A stretch of DNA of 64,000 nucleotides from Hyphomicrobiales bacterium (GCA_900469955.1 UBYX01000004.1:1-64000); one strand, 5' to 3'. Counted from the stretch's first letter, positions 48,185 through 56,969 are shown. Translations and numbers: made by a program. The notes: a model not told the origin generated them from the sequence alone.

Positions 48185-48622
48185 ATGGCTCTTCATCTCA
48201 TCAAACTCTGCGTCGGCGCGGATTCGATCCAGGATCTTCGGGACTGGGTCGCGGAGCGGTCGCTCAATGCGATCGCGGCCGGCCTCGAACCGCACAGCGT
48301 CCACACCACGCGAATGGTGCCGAAGCGTGTCGAGGAGCTTCTGAAGGACGGTTCGCTCTATTGGGTGATCAAAGGTCAGGTGGCCGCCAGGCAAAAACTC
48401 CTGGGAGTGGAGACGTTCACCGGCGGCGACGGCATCCAGCGCTGTCACCTGGTCCTCGGACCTGAGGTGATCGAGACCGCACCGCAGCCGAAGCGTCCGT
48501 TTCAGGGTTGGCGGTATCTCAAAGCAGAAGAAGCGCCGCGTGACCTCGGTGGATTGGGCGAGGGCGTTGCGGCGCTTCCTGAAGACCTTCGGCGGGAACT
48601 CGCCGAACTCGGATTGCTCTAA
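48185..48622 (+). CDS. DUF1489 family protein
   Basis: A 145-residue cytoplasmic protein characteristic of alphaproteobacteria (LHLIKLCVGADSIQDLRDW start; SLYWVIKGQVAARQKLLGV middle; FQGWRYLKAEEAPRDLG end). Its role is unknown. The ATG at 48185 agrees with the family start; earlier in-frame codons overlap the sdaA end. Confidence 0.85.
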   Translation: MALHLIKLCVGADSIQDLRDWVAERSLNAIAAGLEPHSVHTTRMVPKRVEELLKDGSLYWVIKGQVAARQKLLGVETFTGGDGIQRCHLVLGPEVIETAPQPKRPFQGWRYLKAEEAPRDLGGLGEGVAALPEDLRRELAELGLL

Positions 48623-48623
48623 A

Positions 48624-48893
48624 TCAGCGGATTTTGAGGCGGATCGGCGCCCGCCCGGAGCGGATGCCGATATGAAGATGGATATTGGCTTCCGGTTGAG
48701 AGTGGCGCCAAGCGCGGGCGCCGTGGCTCAATAACATCGCAACCAGATCGCGGGTCTTTTCCTTCGAACGACTGAGGCCGACACCTGCCAGTCGCATGGC
48801 CGCTTCGTGGAGAGGATTGAGGGCGACGCCCCTTGCTCTCGTCTTGGATGCGGGTTTGAAGACAAACTCCGCGCTGTTTTCATTCATTCCCAT
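48624..48893 (-). CDS. Small hypothetical protein
   Basis: An 89-residue basic protein without signal peptide. It has a helix-prone core (LNPLHEAAMRLAGVGLSRS) and a strand-rich, His-containing end (PEANIHLHIGIRSGRAPIR). It converges tail-to-tail with the DUF1489 gene. Function unknown. Confidence 0.6.
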   Translation of the reverse strand: MGMNENSAEFVFKPASKTRARGVALNPLHEAAMRLAGVGLSRSKEKTRDLVAMLLSHGARAWRHSQPEANIHLHIGIRSGRAPIRLKIR

Positions 48894-48929
48894 CGGAAAC
48901 CCCGTTTACGCTTTACTTTCGAGATTCCA

Positions 48930-48951
48930 CCGCGCCGGAATATCGGCGCGG
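48930..48951. terminator. Hairpin downstream of the carboxypeptidase gene
   Basis: An 8-bp inverted repeat (CCGCGCCG / CGGCGCGG) with a 6-nt loop lies 26 bp after the carboxypeptidase stop on the minus strand. No T-run is present, so a terminator role is weakly supported. Confidence 0.35.
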
Positions 48952-48976
48952 CCACTTTCGTTATGGCAGCCGCCGC

Positions 48977-50509
48977 TCACTGGAGCGACGCCCAGCAGCT
49001 AATGCCCTTCTTCTTCAGTACGTTGCAGGCATCGACGGCCTTCTTCTGGTCATCGAAGCCGCCGAAGCGGGCCCGGTAGATCTGTTCGCCGTTGTTGCTG
49101 TGGGCGACAGTAAAGGGTTTGGCGGAACGCAATACCTTGCCGCCTTTATCCTGCGCATTCTGCAGGAGATCCTGAGCCATCTTCTGATTGGGCGATGCGC
49201 CAATCTGAATGACCCAACCGCTCGGCCCTGATGACTGGCTTTCCTTGACGGAAGCCTTGGTCGAGGCGGTCGTAACTTCATCGACGCTCGGCTTGGGCGC
49301 ACGGAGTGCTGCGACCTCTTCCTTACGCTCCGGAATGAATTCCGGCGCGGGGGTCGGCACGGCTGCGGCGCTCGCCATTGCGGTGTTCATAACCTGGCTG
49401 ATGACTTTCTTCTCGGCCGGTTCGGCGGCATAGGCGACGGCCGACGGAGAAGCGGCCGCCGGCTGCTCGTTGTAGCGAGCGCCAGGCTTGGGGCCGCTGT
49501 TCGGCAGATCGAGGGCCGCCATCTGACGGGCCTCGGACGGAGCGGGCGCCGCAGCGGCTGGAGCCGGCTTGACGGGAGCTGCCGCGATCGGCGCAATCGG
49601 AGCGGCCTGGGCGATCAGGTTCGAATTGCCGCCGCGCGAGGCCTTCGGCAGATATTCGGCGACCAGTTGGCGCATGGTCGCGTCACGGGCAGCGCTGGAA
49701 CGGCCGCCGAGAACAACGGCGACGATCGAACGTCCGTCAAGCTGGGCGGATGTCGCGAGATTGCTGCCGGCGGCGCGAGTGTAGCCGGTCTTGATCCCAT
49801 CCACGCCTCTTACGTTGCCGACGAGGCGGTTGTGGTTGCCGATCACCTGCTTGCCGAAATTGAACGTGCGGATCGAGAAGTAGCCGTAATATTGCGGAAA
49901 GTGCTGACGCAGGGCCATGCCGAGCCGAGCCTGGTCGCGTGCCGTCGTCATCTGGGCCGTATTTGGCAGGCCATGGGCATTGCGATAGGTGGTTCGCGTC
50001 ATGCCGAGTGCACGGGCCTTGCCGGTCATCATCTGGGCAAAACGATCTTCGGAGCCGCCGAGGAATTCGCCGAGCGCCGTCGCTATGTCGTTTGCCGAGC
50101 GGGTTACAAGAGCCCGGATAGCCTGGTCGACCGATACGGAGCCACCGGCACGGACGCCGAGCTTCGACGGGGGCTCCGCGGCTGCGTTGGTCGACACCGG
50201 CACACTCGTGTCCAGGCTGATGCGTCCGGCTTCGAGTGCTTCGAAGGTCAGATAGAGCGTCATCATCTTGGTCAGCGACGCAGGATAACGGAGGCCATCC
50301 GGGTCCTCGCCGTAGAGGACCTTGCCGGTCTTCGCGTCAACGACGATGCCGGCATATTTCGGGGCAGCCGCCGCAGGTGCAGCAAAGACCGAAACCGCCA
50401 GAACCAAGGTGAATAGATATCCGAGAAGCCGTCCCGGGACCGTAACGCCATCCTTGGGGAAGGATGCTGAAAACATTGCTTTCGACACTGCCGCACTCAT
50501 CGCTTGCAT
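48977..50509 (-). CDS. D-alanyl-D-alanine carboxypeptidase with SPOR domain
   Basis: A 510-residue S11 penicillin-binding protein. After a signal peptide (GYLFTLVLAVSVFAAPAAAA) come the active-site motifs SLTK, SAN and KTG. A long Ala/Pro-rich linker leads to a C-terminal SPOR domain (GWVIQIGASPNQKMAQDLLQ; ending CNVLKKKGISCWASLQ), which binds glycan strands at the septum. It trims peptidoglycan peptides. The start is uncertain: a GTG at 50557 or ATGs at 50509 and 50500 are possible. Confidence 0.9.
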   Translation of the reverse strand: MQAMSAAVSKAMFSASFPKDGVTVPGRLLGYLFTLVLAVSVFAAPAAAAPKYAGIVVDAKTGKVLYGEDPDGLRYPASLTKMMTLYLTFEALEAGRISLDTSVPVSTNAAAEPPSKLGVRAGGSVSVDQAIRALVTRSANDIATALGEFLGGSEDRFAQMMTGKARALGMTRTTYRNAHGLPNTAQMTTARDQARLGMALRQHFPQYYGYFSIRTFNFGKQVIGNHNRLVGNVRGVDGIKTGYTRAAGSNLATSAQLDGRSIVAVVLGGRSSAARDATMRQLVAEYLPKASRGGNSNLIAQAAPIAPIAAAPVKPAPAAAAPAPSEARQMAALDLPNSGPKPGARYNEQPAAASPSAVAYAAEPAEKKVISQVMNTAMASAAAVPTPAPEFIPERKEEVAALRAPKPSVDEVTTASTKASVKESQSSGPSGWVIQIGASPNQKMAQDLLQNAQDKGGKVLRSAKPFTVAHSNNGEQIYRARFGGFDDQKKAVDACNVLKKKGISCWASLQ

Positions 50510-50650
50510 CAAGTTTGCCACGTCCGGACGCTCCCCCGTCGCAGCCGTTGCCGACACTCTAGGAGAACAGCGTTACCAAGAGGTTTATGATGAACAGCAG
50601 CTTGCCTCGATGTGCTGCATTTTAGACATCAACCCATCCGTCCGCGGCGG

Positions 50651-51490
50651 CTATTTCGCCAGCCGGTTTTCGACAAAGAGCCGAACTGCGGCATCAATAT
50701 GTTGCCAATCCTTCAAAAGCACGCTGGAGAAGCGATAGAGCACCGTCAGATCCTGGCCGATGTGGATATCGCGCTGGCAATCTCCGCTGGTCGGCTTTTC
50801 GCCGGAGCCGGGCAGGAGGCAGCGAACCACATAGTCAGGCGAATCGCGGCGTTGCGCCGACAGGATGAGTTCGTCCCCATAACCGGAATCAGGCCGCAGC
50901 CGGTGGAGCGTCAGGCCGAACTTTCCGGGCTGCGGATCGCCCTCGAAGAGCTTCGAATAGATCGGCTCCAGACGGCCGGACATGTCGCGCGACATCGTGC
51001 TTTGTGAAATCTGCAGGAATATCAAATTCGAAGACTGGGCGATATCATCGAACCGGGCGCGCAACGCTGAACTGTAACCCTGTCGTTCCGGCCATGTGAA
51101 ATAAATGTCGACTCGTTCGGCGACGCCATTGCGGCGCTGGTCGCGGAAGCGGATCATGTTGGCTGGAAGACTGAGTTTGTCCTGTCCGATCTGGATCAGG
51201 AACTCCTCGGTGCTGTCGGTGTGACCAGCAAGCGCGATGCGTTCGCCGAACCAGCGACCGCCGACGCTGACCGCCAGAGTCATGGCGGCGAGGAATGCCA
51301 CGATCGCCGTCAAGCGGTAGAGGAAACGGCTCGAGATCAGCGGCCTTTCTTCAGCCGTAGCGTCGGGGGCTGGACCTGCCATGACGTGCGCTCCATGTTC
51401 ACCGGAAGGAAATTCGCCATGCACCGGAATGAGACGGAGACGAGGATACGGAACGCGGTCCGGCGATTGCGCGTCAGTCTGGGATTTCAT
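50651..51490 (-). CDS. Membrane-anchored hypothetical protein
   Basis: A 279-residue protein with one membrane helix (YRLTAIVAFLAAMTLAVSVGG) after a proline-rich cytoplasmic start, and a globular periplasmic domain. That domain has two Cys (VVRCLLPGSGE, SGDCQRD) that could form a disulfide. No family is recognised; it looks like a rhizobial conserved hypothetical. It is 93 bp from the carboxypeptidase gene on the same strand. Confidence 0.72.
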   Translation of the reverse strand: MKSQTDAQSPDRVPYPRLRLIPVHGEFPSGEHGAHVMAGPAPDATAEERPLISSRFLYRLTAIVAFLAAMTLAVSVGGRWFGERIALAGHTDSTEEFLIQIGQDKLSLPANMIRFRDQRRNGVAERVDIYFTWPERQGYSSALRARFDDIAQSSNLIFLQISQSTMSRDMSGRLEPIYSKLFEGDPQPGKFGLTLHRLRPDSGYGDELILSAQRRDSPDYVVRCLLPGSGEKPTSGDCQRDIHIGQDLTVLYRFSSVLLKDWQHIDAAVRLFVENRLAK

Positions 51491-51537
51491 CCTTAATGTT
51501 TCATTAAAAATCGATCGGCGCCGACAAGGAGGAGCAG

Positions 51538-51906
51538 GTGGAGCTGTTTCAGGGAATCAACGTCGTCTCGATTTCGGTGACCGATCTCGGCCGGGCACGG
51601 CTCTTCTACGGGGAGACGCTTGGGCTCGGGGAGCCGCTATACGACTTGCCGGAAGCAGGCTGGCTGGAGTTTTCGACGGGCGGACAGGGCGGCAATCTTG
51701 CCGTGACGGTGGCAGGACCGGATTGGGAACCATCGACGGGGACGACCGTGGTTCTCAACGTCAGGGACTGTTATGCGGCAGTGGACGATCTTCGGTGCCG
51801 CGGCGTCGCCTGCGGCGAGCCGGTCGTCTTCGAGGGTCATGTGGTGTTTGCGAGTTTCCACGACCCCTTCGGCAATCGCCTTCAGATGTGCAGCGATGTT
51901 CCCTGA
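51538..51906 (+). CDS. VOC-family (glyoxalase-like) protein
   Basis: A 122-residue single VOC domain: FQGINVVSISVTDLGRARLFYGETLGLG at the start in outline, ending FASFHDPFGNRLQMCSD with the metal Glu position occupied by Gln/His-like residues. A GTG start is supported by AAGGAGGA. Such proteins bind a metal and catalyse isomerisation or ring cleavage, or confer resistance; the substrate is unknown. Confidence 0.82.
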   Translation: MELFQGINVVSISVTDLGRARLFYGETLGLGEPLYDLPEAGWLEFSTGGQGGNLAVTVAGPDWEPSTGTTVVLNVRDCYAAVDDLRCRGVACGEPVVFEGHVVFASFHDPFGNRLQMCSDVP

Positions 51907-51929
51907 AGGCGCTCGTCGCAGCAGGTGTG

Positions 51930-52541
51930 TTATTGGCCGACCGAACCCACCGCCGTCGCACGCCCGTCCTGAAGCTTGACCCAGCGGGACGGATCGTCGG
52001 AGGCCTGGCGCTTCAGATAGGTATATTCCGTGTCGGACCAGAGCATGACCTTGTTGCGCATGTTGTCGAGTACGAAGTCGCCGTGGTCGGTACGGACCGT
52101 GAGAACCGCGTGTCCTTCACCGTTCGGCTGAAGCACCACGGTGATCAGCAGGTCGGAAGGATCGACGCCCTTTTTGATCAGCATCTTGCGCTTCAGCAGA
52201 ACGAAATCCTCGCAGTCGCCGACGGTCCGCGGATAGGCCCAGCGTTCTTCGACTCCGTAGATCTCCTGGTCGGTCATCGGCGTGATGGAGGAGTTGACGG
52301 TATAGTTGACGTCGAGGATCGTCCGCCATTTGTCCTCGGTGAGGGGCATGGGACCGGCGTCCTGGTAGGTCGCGGCACATTCGCTCGTATAGGTCTTGCA
52401 GAACTCGTAGTGACCCACCGGCGGATTGGCCTGGCTGATGACGCGCATGGCGCCGGCCGGCATTGCGTAGCTGCTGCCGGCGGTGAAGATCGCTGCGATT
52501 GCGGTGATGGCGGCGAGGCCCAGTCCCTTGCTGAATTTCAT
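51930..52541 (-). CDS. Exported transglutaminase-like cysteine peptidase (BTLCP, DUF920)
   Basis: A 203-residue secreted protein. A signal peptide ends near residue 26 (GSSYA before MPAG). The catalytic triad of the bacterial transglutaminase-like cysteine peptidases is visible: C110 in VGDCEDF, H144 in GEGHAVL and D159 in FVLDN. The family includes LapG, the periplasmic protease that releases adhesins under c-di-GMP control. The ATG at 52541 follows GGGGAGA. No lapD-like gene is adjacent. Confidence 0.9.
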   Translation of the reverse strand: MKFSKGLGLAAITAIAAIFTAGSSYAMPAGAMRVISQANPPVGHYEFCKTYTSECAATYQDAGPMPLTEDKWRTILDVNYTVNSSITPMTDQEIYGVEERWAYPRTVGDCEDFVLLKRKMLIKKGVDPSDLLITVVLQPNGEGHAVLTVRTDHGDFVLDNMRNKVMLWSDTEYTYLKRQASDDPSRWVKLQDGRATAVGSVGQ

Positions 52542-52652
52542 TTTTATGTCTCCCCGTTGTGGGAAGAACACTGACACAGAGGGCTTGAGCGACCGCAAAA
52601 TAGCGAAGTAAAATCAAAGTCTTATTTGAATTCATTTTGTCTAAAATGCAAT

Positions 52653-52681
52653 TTGAATGTGAATCAAATTCTAGCTAATTC
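52653..52681 (+). promoter_or_regulatory. Possible promoter of the structured spacer
   Basis: TTGAAT (52653-52658) and TAATTC (52676-52681) are 17 bp apart on the + strand in an AT-rich stretch. It would start transcription near 52688, just before a long hairpin, but AT-rich DNA gives such matches by chance. Confidence 0.3.
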
Positions 52682-52854
52682 GGTCAGCAATTGGCGAGAA
52701 CGCTTAACTTCGGACATCGCCACGATCGTCGGCGACGTGAGGTTAAGTTCCTTGACTTGAAAGACTTTTCGAGAGGAACGCGAGACGACAACCTCGGACG
52801 AGGCAAAGTCCCCGGCTACCAAATTAACCATAGAGACTCGGCAGACGCATCAGA

Positions 52855-52875
52855 GGAGGCGCCAAAAGCGCCTCC
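52855..52875. other. Hairpin in the BTLCP-PilZ spacer
   Basis: A perfect 8-bp inverted repeat (GGAGGCGC / GCGCCTCC) with loop CAAAA. No T-run follows. It is one element of the structured spacer described at 52688. Confidence 0.5.
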
Positions 52876-52903
52876 GGCGGCTCAATACGGTTCAGACGCC
52901 CTA

Positions 52904-52936
52904 CAAAAAAAGTGCCAAAAGGGCACAATTTTTTTT
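52904..52936. terminator. Bidirectional Rho-independent terminator
   Basis: GTGCC-AAAAG-GGCAC is flanked by seven A on the left and by AA plus eight T on the right, so it has a T-run on both strands. On the minus strand it would end the PilZ gene; on the + strand it would end the candidate small RNA. Confidence 0.85.
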
Positions 52937-53053
52937 GAGGAGAAGCGGATGGTAGAGGGGGAATGAACGATCCAACACTCCGCCGTCGTCACCAAGAGCG
53001 GCGCGCGAACGGTATTGCCTGCGGATTGGGAGGCAGAAAAGCGCCTTGGCGCC

Positions 53054-53665
53054 TTAAAGAAATTCCGTCAGGGCTTCGCGGGACTGGACCGAATTGAATT
53101 CGATCGCCACGCCTTCCATGAAGTGACGGACAACGCGACCACGCATGCTCCCGAGCCGAACGGGGGTACCGATCGATGGGCGGACGTCGAGGTCGACGGC
53201 TGCGCCCGAGAGCGAAAGGTCCATGATGCGGCATTCATATCTGCGGCCGTCATCGAGGGTGATTTCGGCGCGGGTGTTGCGTGGCGCCAGGCGATCGTGA
53301 CGGCGATCCTCCGGCAGGCCGAGTTCGTGCTTGTTGGCGATCCAGGTGAGCTGGGCGGCAAGCTTTTCGCGCTTGCGGTCCGTCGCGTTGATCGACATCG
53401 CGAAACCGTCGTCCGACAGGCTGAGCACGGTGCCTTCCAGTCGGCCGATATGGTCGAGATAGGCGATCACACGCTCACCGACGCGAGGCCGGCCGAAACA
53501 GGCAAAGGTCACGTCGCCCGGTGACATATCCACAACGCTGCAGGGAAATTCCTCATGCGTCGCCAGCATCAGCCGCCCGGCAACATTGACAGACACTCGC
53601 TGAAAGGTCCGCTGGGCGGGAACGGCCTGTTTGGCTGGGGTCTGGGCCGACTGAAATGAATACAT
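53054..53665 (-). CDS. PilZ-domain protein, probable c-di-GMP effector
   Basis: A 203-residue protein with two PilZ-like modules. The first starts near residue 17 (AQRTFQRVSVNVAGRL) and has VVDMSPGDVTF; the second has RHDRLAPRN followed by CRIMDLSLSGAAVDL, matching the RxxxR and (D/N)xSxxG c-di-GMP motifs. It has no membrane segment. I choose the ATG at 53665; its ribosome site is weak. It likely binds c-di-GMP and controls motility or surface traits. Confidence 0.88.
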   Translation of the reverse strand: MYSFQSAQTPAKQAVPAQRTFQRVSVNVAGRLMLATHEEFPCSVVDMSPGDVTFACFGRPRVGERVIAYLDHIGRLEGTVLSLSDDGFAMSINATDRKREKLAAQLTWIANKHELGLPEDRRHDRLAPRNTRAEITLDDGRRYECRIMDLSLSGAAVDLDVRPSIGTPVRLGSMRGRVVRHFMEGVAIEFNSVQSREALTEFL

Positions 53666-53731
53666 CTGAAAGAGCTTTTCTCGTCGAGAGTGTACCTGAA
53701 ATTGATAGCGCACCGCGGTTAATAGAATCTT

Positions 53732-54343
53732 TTATTTGGGAGGCGAATGCGAGAGGACGTCAGAATCTCCGCTCTTGAGAGGGTGGGGCTGACGCAGACC
53801 GGCAAGTGGACTGTTGTGGTCGACAGTGACCGGCACGCCGAAATGCGATGCCCCGCCGGTGAGGAAAGTCCAGCTGTCGATTTCCAGTCCGTCAACAGGA
53901 AGGGCGACCGCCGGGAACGGAGCGCCGCGCGGCAGAAGTGCTCCGAAAAGGCGGTCACTCTCCATTCCATCATTGGAGCGGAGCGGCAGGAGAAGCATTT
54001 CGTAGGCTTGGAGGGCATCGGCGCTCACTGCAATCAGATCGACAAGAGCCGGCTGCTCGTGCCGAATGACGTTGCGAGCGATATGCAGGGGTTGCGGCTG
54101 CTCGGCTTCGAACCACACCTGGTCAAAGGCCGCGCCGCGCAGCTCACGACCGAACAGGTCACAGATTCGCGTCCCGGCCAGCCGAAAAGCCAGGACACCC
54201 TCTTCATCCACCGCTGCGATAAAAAGATGAGGAAGGAGGTGGCGCAGCGCCGTTGGATCGACTTCGGTCCGCAGCGGCGCGGCGCGATCACCTTTCAGAT
54301 TGATCCAGTAGTCAAAGACCGCGCGGGTCGCCTGGTTTCGCAT
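53732..54343 (-). CDS. PAS-domain protein (PAS_5, DUF1457)
   Basis: A 203-residue protein with the DUF1457/PAS_5 fold: YWINLKGDRAAPLRTEVDPTALRHLLPHLFI in outline and AFRLAGTRICDLFGRELRG. The family is common in rhizobia, often several copies per genome, with unknown signals. It is 66 bp upstream of the PilZ gene on the same strand. Confidence 0.82.
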   Translation of the reverse strand: MRNQATRAVFDYWINLKGDRAAPLRTEVDPTALRHLLPHLFIAAVDEEGVLAFRLAGTRICDLFGRELRGAAFDQVWFEAEQPQPLHIARNVIRHEQPALVDLIAVSADALQAYEMLLLPLRSNDGMESDRLFGALLPRGAPFPAVALPVDGLEIDSWTFLTGGASHFGVPVTVDHNSPLAGLRQPHPLKSGDSDVLSHSPPK

Positions 54344-54558
54344 CCGCCATTACCTGTCGCATTCCGGGACAGATCGCGCCTCATGCGCGACCTTCACGCT
54401 TTGCGGAGCGAATATCGTGCCATGGCGCGGCCATTGTGGTTAAGGAATCGTCAATCTCGATGGGCAGGGCCATCACACCCGAAATGCTTTCCTTCGACAT
54501 GCCGCTCCTATAAGGCTGACGGAGGATTCCATCGCTGTTTGGAAGCAAGGGGACAGGA

Positions 54559-55308
54559 ATGAGCGACGAGCCGGACATGGCGGAAGAACGGCGCGAGCCG
54601 AACGAAGGTTCGCCGCCCGTCTTCAACCTGCCGCAGAGTCTCGTGGTGACATTGGCTCTGCTTGCCGGGATCTATGTCATTCAGGAATATCTCCTGGACG
54701 AGGCTGCGCGCAGCGAATTCATCTTTACATTCGCATTCATCCCGCTCCGCTACGGTTTCCCTTTGGCGGACCAGGATCTCGCCTGGCTGTGGTCGCCGGT
54801 GACCTATTCGCTCCTTCACGGCGGGGTCGAACACATTCTCTTCAACGCGCTTTGGCTCATGGCGTTCGGGGCTCCGGTCGTCAGGCGAATCGGGACCTTC
54901 CGGTACGTGGTCTTCTGGATTCTCTCGGCGGTGGCGGCAGCTTTTTTCCACGCGCTGCTGAACTGGAACAACGAAACCCTTTTGATCGGAGCATCGGGCG
55001 TCGTTTCGGCACTCATGGGGGCTGCCTGCCGGTTCGCCTTTCCGGGCGATCGCGGCTACGACAGGACCCATGGCCACCTTTATCCGCGGCAATCCATTCT
55101 CGGTTCGTTTAGAAACCGGACCGTCGTGATCTTTACCGTGATGTGGTTCGCCGGCAATCTTCTGATCGCCTTCGGCGTGCAGCTTTTCGGCGCGGATATG
55201 GGGCCGATTGCCTGGGACGCGCATATCGGTGGCTTCCTGTTCGGCTTCCTGCTCTTCGGATTGTTCGATCCGGTTCCTCCGAGCCGGATGCCGATTACGC
55301 AACCTTGA
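54559..55308 (+). CDS. Rhomboid-family intramembrane serine protease
   Basis: A 249-residue membrane protease with six or more helices. The catalytic Ser is S146 in LIGASGVVSALMG and the catalytic His is H222 in WDAHIGGFLFGF. HGGVEHILFNALWL supplies the oxyanion histidine and Asn. It cuts membrane proteins within the bilayer; the substrate is unknown. GGGGACAGGA precedes the ATG. Confidence 0.93.
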   Translation: MSDEPDMAEERREPNEGSPPVFNLPQSLVVTLALLAGIYVIQEYLLDEAARSEFIFTFAFIPLRYGFPLADQDLAWLWSPVTYSLLHGGVEHILFNALWLMAFGAPVVRRIGTFRYVVFWILSAVAAAFFHALLNWNNETLLIGASGVVSALMGAACRFAFPGDRGYDRTHGHLYPRQSILGSFRNRTVVIFTVMWFAGNLLIAFGVQLFGADMGPIAWDAHIGGFLFGFLLFGLFDPVPPSRMPITQP

Positions 55309-55424
55309 TATGTTTTTGACTTAGCTCTAAAATTCGCTGCAGGCAGGGAGTCTTCGCTGCGCATTTGCGCCGGTCCTTGGGGGAGGGCGGCGCCTCAGCC
55401 ATTCTGGTCTACGAGGAGAGAGCC

Positions 55425-55859
55425 ATGGCAATAGTCGTCAAGAACATGCTGGATGCAAAAGGCCGCGATGTCGTAACGGTGAGCCCCGACAAGACATTGC
55501 TGGAGGTCGCCGGCATCCTGCACGAAAAGAAGATCGGCGCAGTGGTGGTCATCGCCATGGAGGGCCGGATTGCCGGCATCTTCACCGAACGCGACCTCGT
55601 GCGTGCCATCGCCGGCAAGGGGCCGAGCGTACTCGATAAGCCGGTCAAATCCGCGATGACCACGACGGTCCAGCGCTGCAGGGAGGAGACGACTGTCGAC
55701 GAACTGATGGGCATCATGACCGGCGGGCGCTTCCGTCACGTTCCGGTCGAAAAGGACGGGAAACTCGCTGGCATCATTTCGATTGGGGACGTCGTCAAGT
55801 CGCGCATCCGAGAAATCGAACTCGAGGCCGAGCAGATCAAGGCTTACATTGCCGGCTGA
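55425..55859 (+). CDS. CBS-domain pair protein
   Basis: A 144-residue stand-alone CBS pair: TVSPDKTLLEVAGILHEKKIGAVVV and GIFTERDLVRAIAG in the first, RFRHVPVEKDGKLAGIISIGDVVK in the second (outlined). Such proteins bind adenine nucleotides and sense energy state. The ATG at 55425 follows GAGGAGAGAG. Confidence 0.9.
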   Translation: MAIVVKNMLDAKGRDVVTVSPDKTLLEVAGILHEKKIGAVVVIAMEGRIAGIFTERDLVRAIAGKGPSVLDKPVKSAMTTTVQRCREETTVDELMGIMTGGRFRHVPVEKDGKLAGIISIGDVVKSRIREIELEAEQIKAYIAG

Positions 55860-55872
55860 GCCTTGCCGTCGT

Positions 55873-55894
55873 GACCCCGCCTACCGACGGGGTC
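55873..55894. terminator. Hairpin between convergent CBS and patatin genes
   Basis: A 7-bp stem (GACCCCG / CGGGGTC) with an 8-nt loop lies between two convergent genes. There is no clear T-run, so it is a weak bidirectional terminator candidate. Confidence 0.4.
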
Positions 55895-55903
55895 GCTCCT
55901 GCC

Positions 55904-56860
55904 TTACCGGGCAAACACTTCCTGCATGCGCTTGAGGGCGGAGATCTGCGCCATCGTTTCGGCATAACCGCGATCGATCGCCTCACCCGCCCGATGAAAT
56001 TCGGAAAGGCCGATATCGGCAAGGCGGGGATGCAATGCCAGATCCGGGGGATCACCGGCAAGCCTCGCACGCGAAATCCGTTCCTGGATGATGTTGAAGG
56101 CTTGGACCATCGTACCGGTGACCCCGACACGAACGCCATCTCTCTTGCGGTCGTCGTCCATGGGTTGAATGCTGGCGCTGTGCTTGACCACCGCAGAGCG
56201 GCCGAAGATCTCGTAGTTCAGGTTAACCGCGACCACGAGCGGCTGCTCATAGGCACGGCAGACCGAGGTCGGGACGGGATTGACCAGCGCGCCGTCTACC
56301 AGCGTGCGATTGTTGCATTTCACCGGTTCGAAAATGCCCGGAAGGGCGTACGAGGCCCGCAGGCCGGTGATCAGCGATCCGCTGGAAATCCAGACCTCAT
56401 GCCCGGTGTGAAGCTCGGTCGCCACCGACACGAACGGCCGATCGAGATCCTCGATCGCCAGGCCTTCGAGGTGCTCCTGCATCCGCTTGGTCAGCCGCAT
56501 GCCGCCTAAAAGGCCACCGCCGCCGATAGTCAGATCCAGCAGCCCCGCGATCCGGCGCATGGTGAGTGAACGGGCAAAGGTTTCCATTTCGTCGAGCTTG
56601 CCCGCCAGATAACAGCCGCCCACGAGGGCGCCGATCGAAGTCCCGGCGATCATTCCGACCTCGATGCCGGTTTCGTCGAGCGCGCGCAATACGCCGATAT
56701 GAGCCCAGCCACGGGCCGCGCCTCCGCCAAGGGCGAGCGCAAGCTTTGCTTTTGGGGGCGGTTCGACGATCGGGGGATGTGGTGGTTCCAAGGTCCGCGC
56801 ACCGCCGCCTTCGGCAGGCGCAGCTTGCGGATCGTGACGATTCCAACTCCAGTTCAGCAT
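55904..56860 (-). CDS. Patatin-like phospholipase (RssA family)
   Basis: A 318-residue protein with the patatin catalytic dyad: oxyanion loop LALGGGAARGWAHIG, nucleophile S75 in AGTSIGAL, and Asp in LVDGALVNPVP. The first 35 residues are Pro/Glu-rich and probably disordered. It should hydrolyse membrane phospholipids or related esters. It converges with the CBS gene and lies 109 bp from hisI on the same strand. Confidence 0.9.
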   Translation of the reverse strand: MLNWSWNRHDPQAAPAEGGGARTLEPPHPPIVEPPPKAKLALALGGGAARGWAHIGVLRALDETGIEVGMIAGTSIGALVGGCYLAGKLDEMETFARSLTMRRIAGLLDLTIGGGGLLGGMRLTKRMQEHLEGLAIEDLDRPFVSVATELHTGHEVWISSGSLITGLRASYALPGIFEPVKCNNRTLVDGALVNPVPTSVCRAYEQPLVVAVNLNYEIFGRSAVVKHSASIQPMDDDRKRDGVRVGVTGTMVQAFNIIQERISRARLAGDPPDLALHPRLADIGLSEFHRAGEAIDRGYAETMAQISALKRMQEVFAR

Positions 56861-56969
56861 CGACTAAAACCCTCCAAGCTGAACAATCCCCAGTCTGGCG
56901 ATTATAGCGCGCGGACAGGTTTCGAAATCGTTTATCCGACCTCTTGGTGTCGAAAAACGAAACAGTTGC

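Larger units (their letters stand above)
52688..52936 (+). ncRNA. Candidate structured small RNA
   Basis: The 512-bp spacer 52542-53053 has no protein gene. On the + strand it holds a long interrupted hairpin at 52703-52747 (CTTAAC / GTTAAG outer, ATCGCC / GGCGA-type inner pairs), a hairpin at 52855-52875 and a terminator at 52904-52936, after a possible promoter at 52653. Together this would be a transcript of about 250 nt. It could instead be a structured leader read on the other strand for the BTLCP gene. Confidence 0.35.
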
